Below, one piece after another: positions 53,502 to 61,670 of a DNA stretch of 64,000 nt (its first letter is position 1; each line of letters starts with the position of its first letter). The translations under genes were made by a program, and so were the position numbers. The notes beneath the pieces are model-generated. The model was not told where the DNA came from. It saw nothing but the letters and a program-made list of their open reading frames with translations, and searched no databases. The DNA comes from Chryseobacterium kimseyorum (GTDB lineage Bacteria > Bacteroidota > Bacteroidia > Flavobacteriales > Weeksellaceae): contig NZ_JAPDHW010000001.1 of NCBI RefSeq assembly GCF_025971945.1, positions 372,001 through 436,000 on the forward strand, in the 5' to 3' direction.

Positions 53502-54380
53502 ATGAAAAAATTAATCATAGCAAGTATATTTCTTTTAGGATTAAGCACCATCAATGCTCAAAAATCAATTCCATTATACAAAGGAAAAGCACCAGGAACA
53601 GAAAACTGGACGCAGAAAGAAGCACAGCAATTCAATGAATTGTTCAAAACCGAAGTCGTTTTCAATGTAGCGCAACCTTCAATGTTATTGTTCGAAGCGG
53701 ATAAATCAAAGGCGAACGGAACTGTCATCGTTGTTGCTCCAGGCGGAGGCTTCCAAAGTTTATCCATCAACCGGGAAGGAATTGATGTTGCCAAAAAATT
53801 AGCTGAAAACGGAATCACGGCAGTCGTTTTAAAATACAGATTGCTGGAAACAAAATCCAATGACCCGGCCAAAGAAATGATGGAAAACATCAAAGACCGA
53901 AAAGCATTTGATGCAAATACAGCTCCTATCAAAGTGATGGCAGGAGAGGATATCAAAACTGCAATTACTTATATCAGAACTCACGCAAAAGAACTGAACA
54001 TCAATCCTGAAAAATTGGGCGTCATAGGATTTTCAGCGGGTGCAAGTGTAATTTTGGAAAGCGTTCTTCACAGCAAAGATGCTTCAACCTTACCGAATTT
54101 CGCAGCTTCGATTTATGGCGGACCAAGTCAGGAAATTTTAGATACTGAAATTCCAAAATCATCGCTTCCAATGTTTATTTGTGCTGCAAGTGATGACCAG
54201 TTGAAACTCGCTCCGAAATCAGTTTTGTTGTACAACAAATGGCTGGAAGCAGGACAACCCACCGAACTTCACATCTACGAAAAAGGCGGTCACGGTTTCG
54301 GAATGGGAAAACAGAATCTGCCTATTGACAAATGGTCTGATGTGTATTTAGACTGGCTGAAATTCCACAAGTATTTATAA
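53502..54380 (+). CDS. Secreted alpha/beta hydrolase (acetyl xylan esterase-like)
   Basis: A 292-residue protein with signal peptide (MKKLIIASIFLLGLSTINAQ), an oxyanion-loop motif VVAPGGGFQSLS, nucleophile Ser178 in GFSAG, and C-terminal Asp/His in ASDDQLKLAP and KGGHGFGMG. This resembles BD-FAE/axe carbohydrate esterases that remove acetyl or feruloyl groups from plant polysaccharides. Placed between two GH3 genes, so it probably deacetylates the same substrate. Confidence 0.86.
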   Translation: MKKLIIASIFLLGLSTINAQKSIPLYKGKAPGTENWTQKEAQQFNELFKTEVVFNVAQPSMLLFEADKSKANGTVIVVAPGGGFQSLSINREGIDVAKKLAENGITAVVLKYRLLETKSNDPAKEMMENIKDRKAFDANTAPIKVMAGEDIKTAITYIRTHAKELNINPEKLGVIGFSAGASVILESVLHSKDASTLPNFAASIYGGPSQEILDTEIPKSSLPMFICAASDDQLKLAPKSVLLYNKWLEAGQPTELHIYEKGGHGFGMGKQNLPIDKWSDVYLDWLKFHKYL

Positions 54381-54390
54381 ACCTTAAAAT

Positions 54391-54592
54391 TTTACCACAA
54401 ATCGAAGATTCGACGAAGTCAAAAGTCACAAAAGCTTTTTTGATTGTAAAGTTTGAACACTAAACTTTTTAAAGAGCATAAAAGCTTTTGAAAATCTTTG
54501 ATTTTCAGCTAATGTGTTCTTTTATTTTCAAAGTTTTAAAACTTAAATCTGATGTGACTAATGTGTCAAAAACTTTTGTGCCTTTTGTGGTT
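54391..54592. repeat. MITE-like palindromic repeat, copy 2
   Basis: Left end TTTACCACAA and AAAAGTCACAAAAG are split by a 20-base insert containing TCGAAGATTCGA; right end is CTTTTGTGCCTTTTGTGGTT. These are the same ends as the element at 30053-30268. It occupies the gap upstream of the nucleoside-hydrolase-like gene. Confidence 0.5.
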
Positions 54593-54604
54593 CAACCTAA
54601 AACA

Positions 54605-55633
54605 ATGAAATCATTTTTTAATATCGTTTCTTTTTTCGCGGCAATGGCTGTGTCCGCGCAGTCGTCTCCCGTGATTTCAGAAATGGATAAATACGTAAAA
54701 CCCCGCTATCGTGTCATCGTCGACAACGATTTCGGTGGAGATCCGGACGGACTTTTTCAGCTCGTTCATCAAATCCTTTCGCCTTCTACAGAAATCAAAG
54801 GAATTATCTGTTCTCATCTGAAACCAGGCGACCCATTTGATAAATCTAATGTTACCGCTGAAAATGCCGTGAAGAAAGTCAACGAAACGTTGGAGGTAAT
54901 GAATTTGAAAAACAGATTCAATGTTTTACAAGGTTCCAATGACCCATTGAAAGACTTGAAAACACCCAATATTTCCGAAGGTGCAAAAGCTATCGTTGCA
55001 GAGGCGATGAAGGCAGATGTTAAGAATCCGTTGTTCGTCGTTTGCGGCGCAGGCTTGACGGAAGTGGCGAGTGCTTATTTAATCGAACCAAAAATCGCTG
55101 ACAAAATTGTTGTCGTTTGGATTGGAGGTCCGGAATATCAAGATTTGGCAACGCCACCTCCTGGTTATACGCCTTTAGAATACAATCTTGGAATCGATAT
55201 CAAAGCAGCGCAGGTTGTATTCAATGAATCCAATTTAAATATTTGGCAAATTCCGAGGAATGCCTACCGACAGACTTTGATGTCTTACTCAGAACTCGTA
55301 ATGAAAGTAAAACCGGAAGGAAATACCGGTGCTTATTTAACCAAAAAGATTGAAGATTTAATGGAAATGGTTCAGAAATTCAATCTGAAAATCGGGGAGA
55401 CTTACATAATGGGAGATTCACCGTTGGTTTTGCTGACAGCTTTACAATCATCATTTGAAGCCGACCCGTCATCAAGTTCTTATGTCATTAAAAATGCTCC
55501 TAAAATCAATGATAGCGGACTTTACGAAGACAATCCGAAAGGAAGAAAAATCAGAGTTTACACACAACTCGATACCCGATTGATGTTCGAAGATTTCTAC
55601 TCAAAACTAAAATTATTCAATAACAAAAAGTAA
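54605..55633 (+). CDS. Exported nucleoside-hydrolase-like protein
   Basis: A 342-residue protein with signal peptide (MKSFFNIVSFFAAMAVSAQ) and an inosine-uridine nucleoside hydrolase fold. The calcium/catalytic aspartates are visible as VDNDFGGDPDGLFQL (Asp40, 42, 46, 48), and a VWIGG strand is present. The ATG at 54605 is chosen over an in-frame start at 54488 that lies in repeat DNA. It is in a glycan locus, so its substrate may be an N- or O-glycoside rather than a nucleoside. Located 14 bases upstream of the second GH3 gene. Confidence 0.82.
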   Translation: MKSFFNIVSFFAAMAVSAQSSPVISEMDKYVKPRYRVIVDNDFGGDPDGLFQLVHQILSPSTEIKGIICSHLKPGDPFDKSNVTAENAVKKVNETLEVMNLKNRFNVLQGSNDPLKDLKTPNISEGAKAIVAEAMKADVKNPLFVVCGAGLTEVASAYLIEPKIADKIVVVWIGGPEYQDLATPPPGYTPLEYNLGIDIKAAQVVFNESNLNIWQIPRNAYRQTLMSYSELVMKVKPEGNTGAYLTKKIEDLMEMVQKFNLKIGETYIMGDSPLVLLTALQSSFEADPSSSSYVIKNAPKINDSGLYEDNPKGRKIRVYTQLDTRLMFEDFYSKLKLFNNKK

Positions 55634-55646
55634 AAAATATAGAATT

Positions 55647-58106
55647 ATGCAGAAGAATATATCAACGCTGATAGGACTTTCTCAGAAAGCAAAATATTCA
55701 GGATTATTCCTGGCTTTATTGGCTGCATCGCCGTTTGCGAATGCTCAGACTAAAAATGCAACGGTAACCGTTGACGGAAAAACATTTAAAGATTCCAACA
55801 AAAACGGAAAATTGGATGTTTGGGAAGACACAAGACTTTCTGTTGACAAAAGAATCGACGCCATCATCAAGCAAATGACCAACGAAGAAAAGGTTAATCT
55901 TTTAATCGGAACCGGAATGCCCGGAATCGAAGTGCTGACAGGTCCTGTTGGTGATTCAAAACAAGGCTTGGTTCCCGGAGCTGCCGGTGGAACAGATTCT
56001 TTTGACAGATTCGGAATTCCTGCGACGATTGTTGCAGATGGTCCGGCTGGTTTGAGAATTCAGCCAACCAGAGATAATGATTCAAAAACCTATTATGCTA
56101 CAGCATTTCCTGTGGGAACTGCTCTGGCATCGACCTGGAATAAAGATTTGCTGGAAAAAGTTGGAAAAGCAATGGGAAATGAAGTGAAGGAGTATGGAGT
56201 AGATGTGCTTTTGGCTCCGGCTCTGAACATTCAGAGAAATCCATTGAACGGAAGAAATTTCGAATATTATTCTGAAGACCCATTAATTTCAGGAAAAACT
56301 GCGGCTGCGATTGTGAACGGAATTCAGTCGCAAGGTGTTGGAACTTCCATCAAACATTTTGCTGCGAATAACGAGGAAACCAACCGTTTGACCATCAATG
56401 CCCACGTTTCCGAAAGAGCAATGCGAGAACTGTATCTGAGAAATTTTGAAATTACGGTGAAAGAATCTCAGCCCTGGACGGTAATGTCGTCTTACAACAA
56501 ACTGAACGGCGTTTACACGTCAGATTCTAAAGATTTACTGACTCAGGTTTTAAGAAATGAATGGGGTTTCAAAGGAATCGTAATGACCGACTGGTTCGGA
56601 GGTTTCCCGGGATTTGAATCGATTAAAGATGGCGGACTTTCTGATGTTGTCAAACAAATGAATGCAGGAAATGACCTGTTAATGCCGGGAATTCCAGCGC
56701 AGAAAAAAGTATTGCTGGAAGCTTTAAATACCGGCAAATTGTCTCAGGAAGTAGCCAATTTAAATGCGAAAAGAATTTTGGAATATATTTTCAAAACACC
56801 AACTTTCGCACATTACAAATACAGCGACAAACCTAACTTAACTCAAAATGCAGAAGTGACCAGAAATGCTGCAGCAGAAGGAATGGTTTTGCTTAAAAAT
56901 GAAAAAAATGCATTGCCATTTGCCGATAAACAAAAGGAAGTTTCATTATTCGGAGTGACTTCTTATGCCTGGATTACAGGCGGAACAGGAAGTGGAAGTG
57001 TGAACAACAAACACACGGTTTCTTTGTTAGAAGGTTTAAATTCCGCAGGCTACCAATTGGATAAGGAACTGGTTGATTTATATAAACCATTTGCAGAAAA
57101 AGAGTCAACTGCCGAAAAAGAAAGCCGAAAAGCAAGAGGCATTTTAGCACTTCCGGGAAGACTGGCTGAAATGAAAATGGACGACGCTTTCCTGGCTAAA
57201 AAAGCAGAAACTTCTGAAATCGCTTTTGTAACTTTAGGAAGAAACTCAGGAGAAGGCGGCGATAGAGTGGTGAACGAAGATTTCAATCTGGCAACGGAAG
57301 AAATCGAAATGCTGGACAAAATCTCCAAAGCGTTCCACGCAAAAGGAAAAAAAGTGGTGGTAATTTTAAATATTGGTGGTGTTATTGAAACTGCGTCCTG
57401 GAAAGACAAAGTCGATGCGATTCTTTTGGCTTGGCAACCAGGTCAGGAAGGCGGACATTCCGTAGCTGACGTCGTTTCCGGAAAAGTAAATCCTTCAGGA
57501 AAACTGACGATGACTTTCCCCGTCAATTATTTAGACCACGCATCAGCAAAGAATTTCCCTGGAATTCCTGCGGATAATCCTAAAGAAGTGACGTATGAAG
57601 AAGGCGTTTATGTTGGATACCGTTATTTCAATACCTTCAATGTAAAACCTTCTTATGAATTTGGTTTCGGTAAATCTTATACCGACTTTGCTTACAGTAA
57701 TTTAAAACTGAATTCTAAAACGTTCAATAGTAAATTAGAAGTAACGGTTGAAGTGAAAAACACCGGAAAAGTCACCGGAAAAGAAGTCGTTGAACTATAT
57801 CTTTCTGCACCTAACCAATCCATCGACAAACCAAAATCTGAATTGAAAGCTTATGCCAAAACCAAAGATTTGAAACCGGGAGAATCTCAAACCATCACTC
57901 TGACTTTGAATCCGAAAGATTTGGCTTCTTATATCACCGCAAAATCCGCTTGGGTTGCGGAAGCAGGAAATTATAAAGTGTCTGTGGGAGCGTCTTCGTT
58001 AGACATTAAACAAACTGCTGATTTCTCGCTACCAAAAGAACTCGTGGTTGAAAAAGTACAGCACGTTTTCCCTGCGGATAAACAGTTTAAGGATTTAAGA
58101 CCTTAA
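55647..58106 (+). CDS. Glycoside hydrolase family 3 beta-glucosidase/xylosidase-like
   Basis: An 819-residue exported enzyme: signal peptide ending ANAQ at about 34, an EF-hand-like loop (DSNKNGKLDVWED, about 49-61), GH3 N-domain with GRNFEYYSEDP and KHFAANNEE, nucleophile Asp315 (VMTDWFGG), GH3 C-domain with NSGEGGDR (acid/base), and a C-terminal fibronectin-like domain (about 700-800). Typical of three-domain beta-glucosidases. Linkage specificity cannot be read. Ends with a hairpin and terminator. Confidence 0.93.
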   Translation: MQKNISTLIGLSQKAKYSGLFLALLAASPFANAQTKNATVTVDGKTFKDSNKNGKLDVWEDTRLSVDKRIDAIIKQMTNEEKVNLLIGTGMPGIEVLTGPVGDSKQGLVPGAAGGTDSFDRFGIPATIVADGPAGLRIQPTRDNDSKTYYATAFPVGTALASTWNKDLLEKVGKAMGNEVKEYGVDVLLAPALNIQRNPLNGRNFEYYSEDPLISGKTAAAIVNGIQSQGVGTSIKHFAANNEETNRLTINAHVSERAMRELYLRNFEITVKESQPWTVMSSYNKLNGVYTSDSKDLLTQVLRNEWGFKGIVMTDWFGGFPGFESIKDGGLSDVVKQMNAGNDLLMPGIPAQKKVLLEALNTGKLSQEVANLNAKRILEYIFKTPTFAHYKYSDKPNLTQNAEVTRNAAAEGMVLLKNEKNALPFADKQKEVSLFGVTSYAWITGGTGSGSVNNKHTVSLLEGLNSAGYQLDKELVDLYKPFAEKESTAEKESRKARGILALPGRLAEMKMDDAFLAKKAETSEIAFVTLGRNSGEGGDRVVNEDFNLATEEIEMLDKISKAFHAKGKKVVVILNIGGVIETASWKDKVDAILLAWQPGQEGGHSVADVVSGKVNPSGKLTMTFPVNYLDHASAKNFPGIPADNPKEVTYEEGVYVGYRYFNTFNVKPSYEFGFGKSYTDFAYSNLKLNSKTFNSKLEVTVEVKNTGKVTGKEVVELYLSAPNQSIDKPKSELKAYAKTKDLKPGESQTITLTLNPKDLASYITAKSAWVAEAGNYKVSVGASSLDIKQTADFSLPKELVVEKVQHVFPADKQFKDLRP

Positions 58107-58114
58107 ATTTTCAG

Positions 58115-58178
58115 GAGAATTTTCTTTACCCCAACCCTAAAGGGAGGAAAATTCTCATTAAAATTACACCCTTTAGGG
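58115..58178. repeat. Intergenic hairpin repeat (CCCTAAAGGG type)
   Basis: GAGAATTTTC (58115-58124) pairs with GAAAATTCTC (58147-58156); the loop contains CCCTAAAGGG, and CCCTTTAGGG follows at 58169-58178. Dispersed repeat-like, with no coding content. Confidence 0.45.
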
Positions 58179-58266
58179 AAGGGGAAAATAATTTAATGGA
58201 ATTTTGAAAACAAATGTTCAATTTTTAATGACAAATTTATTGTCTCAAAATAAGCAATTATCAACA

Positions 58267-58296
58267 AAAGAGGCTATCTTTAGCCTCTTTATTTTT
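58267..58296 (+). terminator. Terminator after the second GH3 gene
   Basis: AAAGAGGCTA (58267-58276) and TAGCCTCTTT (58281-58290) form a perfect ten-bp stem with a four-base loop, then ATTTTT. It precedes the transporter ATG by only a few bases, so readthrough could couple them. Confidence 0.75.
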
Positions 58297-58303
58297 AAAC
58301 TGA

Positions 58304-59728
58304 ATGATTATGACGAATGACGCACAATCGAAGAGGAACTATACCATCCCTTTGATTACCATTACGCTTTTATTTTTTATGTGGGGATTCATCACGTGTA
58401 TGAATGACATCCTGATTCCTTACCTGAAACAGCTTTTCAATCTGACCTTCTTCCAGTCGATGTTGGTACAGTTCTGTTTCTTTGGCGCTTACTTTATAGG
58501 CTCGTTAATTTACTTTTTAATTTCAACCACGCAGGGTGACCCCATCGATAAAGTAGGGTACAAAAAAGGAATTCTATTCGGAATTTTTCTTGCAGCTTTT
58601 GGTTGCGTTTTGTTTTATCCGGCGGCGAGTTTATCATCCTATCCGTTGTTCTTAGGCGCTTTGTTTATCTTAGGCCTGGGTTTCACGGTATTGCAGATTA
58701 CGGCTAATGCTTACGTTTCACTGTTGGGTCCGGAAGATTCCGCGTCCAGCCGACTGAATATGACGCAGGCTTTCAACGCATTCGGGACAACCATTGCACC
58801 GGTTTTGGGCGGACATTTAATTTTCGAATTATTCTCCGCACCTGATGGTTCTTTCTCCGCAGCAGCAACAAAAATTCCATATCTGATCTTTGCCGGAATC
58901 CTGTTGTTGGTCGCTTTGTTGATCTCAAGAGTGAAGCTACCTGATTTTCAGGTGAAAGGAGATGAAATCGTCAAAGGATTGGGGGCATTGCAGTATAATC
59001 ATCTTATATTCGGAGTCTTTGCGATGTTCTGTTATGTTGGTGGAGAAGTTGCCGTGGGAAGTTTTATTATCAGTTTCCTTGAGCAGCCACAGGTGATGAA
59101 TCTGTCTGAGGTTGTAAGCAAAAATTACCTTTCTCTGTACTGGGGCGGTGCGATGATTGGGCGTTTCCTGGGAGCGATTTCCTTAAATCATTCCATCAGC
59201 CAAAGCAAAAAAGCCATCTATATGTTGGGTGCGGCAACTGCAGTATTTTTAGTAATCTTCAGTATTGTGGATCTGACGTTTTCACAGATCAGTTTCTTCC
59301 TCGTATTTATTGCTTTAAATTTCGTTGCGTTCTTCATCGGGAAATCTGCTCCGGCAAGAACCCTTTCTATCTTTGCAGGGATCAACGTTCTGCTATTAAT
59401 CTCAGCGATGCTGAACCACGGCGAACTTGCGATGTACAGCATTTTGGGAATCGGGATCTTCAACTCGATTATGTTCTCTAATATCTACACATTGGCGATT
59501 TCCGGTCTAGGAAAATACACGAGCCAAGGTTCTTCTTTGGTCGTAATGGCCATTTTAGGAGGTGCGATCGTTCCGATTTTCCAGGGATACTTAGCAGATA
59601 TTTTCGGAGTTCAGCATTCATTTATAATTCCTGTGTTCTGTTATATATTTATTCTGATTTTTGGGGCTTATTGCACCAAATATCTGGGACATGTAAAGCA
59701 GGATGCTGATGCTAAGTCTGGACATTAA
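58304..59728 (+). CDS. FucP-type sugar MFS transporter
   Basis: A 474-residue, 12-helix membrane protein of the FucP/GluP family: NDILIPYLKQLFNL in helix 1-2, FFGAYFIGSL, and the conserved loop YKKGILFG. These take up glucose, galactose or fucose with protons. It ends the carbohydrate locus and would import the sugar released by the GH3 enzymes. ATGs at 58304 and 58310 are both possible. Its last codons and terminator are duplicated three times downstream. Confidence 0.92.
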   Translation: MIMTNDAQSKRNYTIPLITITLLFFMWGFITCMNDILIPYLKQLFNLTFFQSMLVQFCFFGAYFIGSLIYFLISTTQGDPIDKVGYKKGILFGIFLAAFGCVLFYPAASLSSYPLFLGALFILGLGFTVLQITANAYVSLLGPEDSASSRLNMTQAFNAFGTTIAPVLGGHLIFELFSAPDGSFSAAATKIPYLIFAGILLLVALLISRVKLPDFQVKGDEIVKGLGALQYNHLIFGVFAMFCYVGGEVAVGSFIISFLEQPQVMNLSEVVSKNYLSLYWGGAMIGRFLGAISLNHSISQSKKAIYMLGAATAVFLVIFSIVDLTFSQISFFLVFIALNFVAFFIGKSAPARTLSIFAGINVLLLISAMLNHGELAMYSILGIGIFNSIMFSNIYTLAISGLGKYTSQGSSLVVMAILGGAIVPIFQGYLADIFGVQHSFIIPVFCYIFILIFGAYCTKYLGHVKQDADAKSGH

Positions 59729-59749
59729 GATGTTTGAATTTTAAAATAT

Positions 59750-59777
59750 AAAACCTGCTGGAGAGCAGGTTTTTTTG
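59750..59777 (+). terminator. Terminator of the sugar transporter gene
   Basis: AAACCTGCT (59751-59759) pairs with AGCAGGTTT (59764-59772), followed by TTTTT. Variant copies occur in each repeat unit. Confidence 0.75.
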
Positions 59778-59824
59778 GTTAATACATCGATGGTCGCTCG
59801 CGCTAACGATTAAAGCTGTTATTT

Positions 59825-59970
59825 GAAGCTGGCGCGAGCGTCCCGCTCGTGTCCAAACTTATAAATTCACATCAATTGTAAGAATTTCATCAAAATCATC
59901 GCAGTAATTTTTTGCACTACTATATTTCCATTCTCTTGCTAGAGACACGAGCTTGAAGCTTGCGCCAGCG
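59825..59970. mobile_element. Non-autonomous RAYT/REP derivative, copy 1
   Basis: Left end GAAGCTGGCGCGAGCG...CTCGTGTCC (59825-59854) and right end GACACGAGC...GCGCCAGCG (59944-59970) are imperfect inverted repeats, each with its own short hairpin. Between them only the last 25 codons of the transposase remain (59859-59933, minus strand). Confidence 0.7.
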
Positions 59971-60083
59971 AAAGGCTAAGTCTGGGTATTAAGATCTTTA
60001 CAATTAAATATAAAAACCTGCTGTGGAGCAGTTTTTTTTTGGTTCATACATCGATGGTCACTTGCGCTAACAATTAAAGTTTT

Positions 60084-60229
60084 GAAGCTGGCGCGAGCGT
60101 CCCGCTCGTGTCCAAACTTATAAATTCACATCAATTGTAAGAATTTCATCAAAATCATCGCAGTAATTTTTTGCACTACTATATTTCCATTCTCTTGCTA
60201 AAGACACGAGCTTGAAGCTCGCGCCAGCG
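60084..60229. mobile_element. Non-autonomous RAYT/REP derivative, copy 2
   Basis: Same structure and same deletion junction as copy 1 (left end 60084-60113, transposase remnant 60118-60192, right end 60203-60229), 146 bases. The matching junction indicates copies 1 and 2 arose by duplication after one deletion. Confidence 0.7.
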
Positions 60230-60341
60230 AAAGGCTAAGTCTGGGCATTAAAATCTTTACATTTGAATATAAAAACCTACTGTTGAGCAGGTTTTTTCGG
60301 TTAATATATTGATGGTCGCTCGCGCTAACGATTAAAGTTTT

Positions 60342-61081
60342 GAAGCTGGCGCGAGCGTCCCGCTCGTGTCCAAACTTATAAATTCACATCAATTGTAAGA
60401 ACTTCATCAAAATCATCGCAGTAATTTTTTGCACTACTATATTTCCATTCCCAAGGTTCTATAACAAAACCACTTTCTACAGGGTTTTGATGGATATAAT
60501 TTAACTTCTGTTCGAATACTTTTAATGACCAAATTTCTATAGGTTGATTATTCTGTTGCCAAAATTGATATTCTTTAACATTAGAATTTTTGTCCCCAGC
60601 TTTTTTGAACATCCATAACATCCATTCTTTTCTGCTTTCCTGATTATTTTCCTGAATGGCTTTTATTAAATTTCTTGAAGTAAATCCTTTAAAATCCCTG
60701 ATTAATTCTGAAGGTTTTCCATCATCAGAGCGAAAAATCAAATGTATATGACTTGGCATAATGCAGTAGCCGAAGATGATCATTCCTTTATTCTTTCTAC
60801 AGTAATCTAAAGAATTAATAATGATGTCAAAATATTCTGTTCTTGTAAAAACATCTATCCAGAATACAGTTGCAAAACTTATGAAATAAGCACCATCTTT
60901 CTCCTTGAATTTATATTTTCTACTCATCATTTTGTGTTTACAGTAAAACTACAAAATTTAATGATATACTGACGTGAGATTTGTAATTGCTAGAGACACG
61001 AGCTTGAAGCTCGCGCCAGCGGTGGTAGTAATATGCTAACGTGAGACTGCTAAAGACACGAGCTTGAAGCTCGCGCCAGCG
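60342..61081. mobile_element. Intact RAYT element
   Basis: Left REP end 60342-60371, full RAYT gene 60376-60930, right REP end 60995-61021, and a second right REP end at 61055-61081 after GGTGGTAGTAATATGC. The doubled right end suggests REP copying at this border. Confidence 0.75.
60376..60930 (-). CDS. REP-associated tyrosine transposase (RAYT)
   Basis: A 184-residue Y1/HUH single-strand transposase. The HUH motif is His61-Ile-His63 (MPSHIHLIF), and the catalytic tyrosine is expected at Tyr145 (LNYIHQNPVESG). These enzymes cut and join single-stranded REP hairpins and are domesticated in many genomes. The stop codon is four bases from the left REP end; the start is 64 bases from the right one. 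The frame is intact, so it may be active. Confidence 0.93.
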   Translation of the reverse strand: MMSRKYKFKEKDGAYFISFATVFWIDVFTRTEYFDIIINSLDYCRKNKGMIIFGYCIMPSHIHLIFRSDDGKPSELIRDFKGFTSRNLIKAIQENNQESRKEWMLWMFKKAGDKNSNVKEYQFWQQNNQPIEIWSLKVFEQKLNYIHQNPVESGFVIEPWEWKYSSAKNYCDDFDEVLTIDVNL

Positions 61082-61192
61082 CAAGGCTAAGTCTGGGTAT
61101 TAAGATCTTTACATTTAATATAAAAAACTGCTGTTGAGCAGGTTTTTTCGGTTAATATATTGATGGTCGGTCACACTAACGATTAAAGTTTT

Positions 61193-61331
61193 GAAGCTGG
61201 CGCGAGCGTCCCGCTCGTGTCCAAACTTATAAATTCACATCAATTGTAAGAACTTCATCAAAATCATCGCAGTAATTTATTGCACTACTATATTTTCTGC
61301 TAGAGACACGAGCTTGAAGCTCGCGCCAGCG
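61193..61331. mobile_element. Non-autonomous RAYT/REP derivative, copy 4
   Basis: Left end 61193-61222, transposase remnant 61227-61294, right end 61305-61331. The deletion joins ATATTT to TCTGCTAGAG, unlike copies 1 and 2 (CATTC to TCTTGCTA), so this is a separate deletion event. It shares GAACTTC with the intact copy. Confidence 0.7.
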
Positions 61332-61426
61332 GAGGAACTGATGTCAAATATCAAAAATGACTTGATCCACATATTCGTATTTCAACAGAAATTAAAATCA
61401 AAAACTATCAAACCCCCAAACACCCC

Positions 61427-61590
61427 GTTTAAACCAAACCTCAACTCTCATTTTCTCCAAACAACTCGTTTAAACCAAAACACAAAATGTTTTTCGTCCA
61501 AACAACTTGTTTAAACAAAACCTCAACCTGTTTTTTCTCTAAACAGGTTGTTTAAACTCAAACACAAAATATTTTCAGTCTAAACAGATT
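61427..61590. repeat. 41-bp tandem array with GTTTAAAC cores
   Basis: GTTTAAAC occurs at 61427, 61468, 61509 and 61550, exactly 41 bases apart, and a degenerate GTTTTG at 61591 keeps the phase. Units alternate: 1 and 3 share AACCTCAAC, 2 and 4 share AAACACAAAAT.TTTTC.GTC, so the higher-order period is 82. Each unit ends AAACA-N3-TGTTTAAAC, two overlapping dyads. Period 41 does not keep a reading frame. It ends 80 bases before the DUF6261 ATG. Confidence 0.8.
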
Positions 61591-61670
61591 GTTTTGCCAG
61601 AAATCAAAAAAATAATATATTTAAAAACGGAATTCATTAAATAAATTATTAATAAAAACACATTTGATTT

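Larger units (their letters stand above)
59711..61331. repeat. Fourfold tandem repeat carrying transporter tail and RAYT element
   Basis: Four units begin GCTAAGTCTGG at 59711, 59975, 60234 and 61086. Each has the last bases of the transporter gene, its terminator (CTGCTG..AGCAG plus T-run), a left REP-like end, the 3' end of a RAYT gene and a right REP-like end. Units 1 and 2 are about 260 bases, unit 3 is about 850 with the full transposase, unit 4 about 245. The first copy is the genuine gene end; the others are copies. Confidence 0.8.

Noticed and set aside
61314..61514. 66-codon plus-strand frame
   Set aside because: It starts inside the right REP end and runs through the non-triplet 41-bp array; composition is not coding-like.
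61427..61590. CRISPR array
   Set aside because: Spacing is exact, but the segments between cores are similar to each other (A/B alternation), the repeated core is only 8 to 17 bases, and no cas genes are present.
59729..61670. Prophage or integrative element
   Set aside because: No integrase, tRNA target, or structural genes; only RAYT and repeats.
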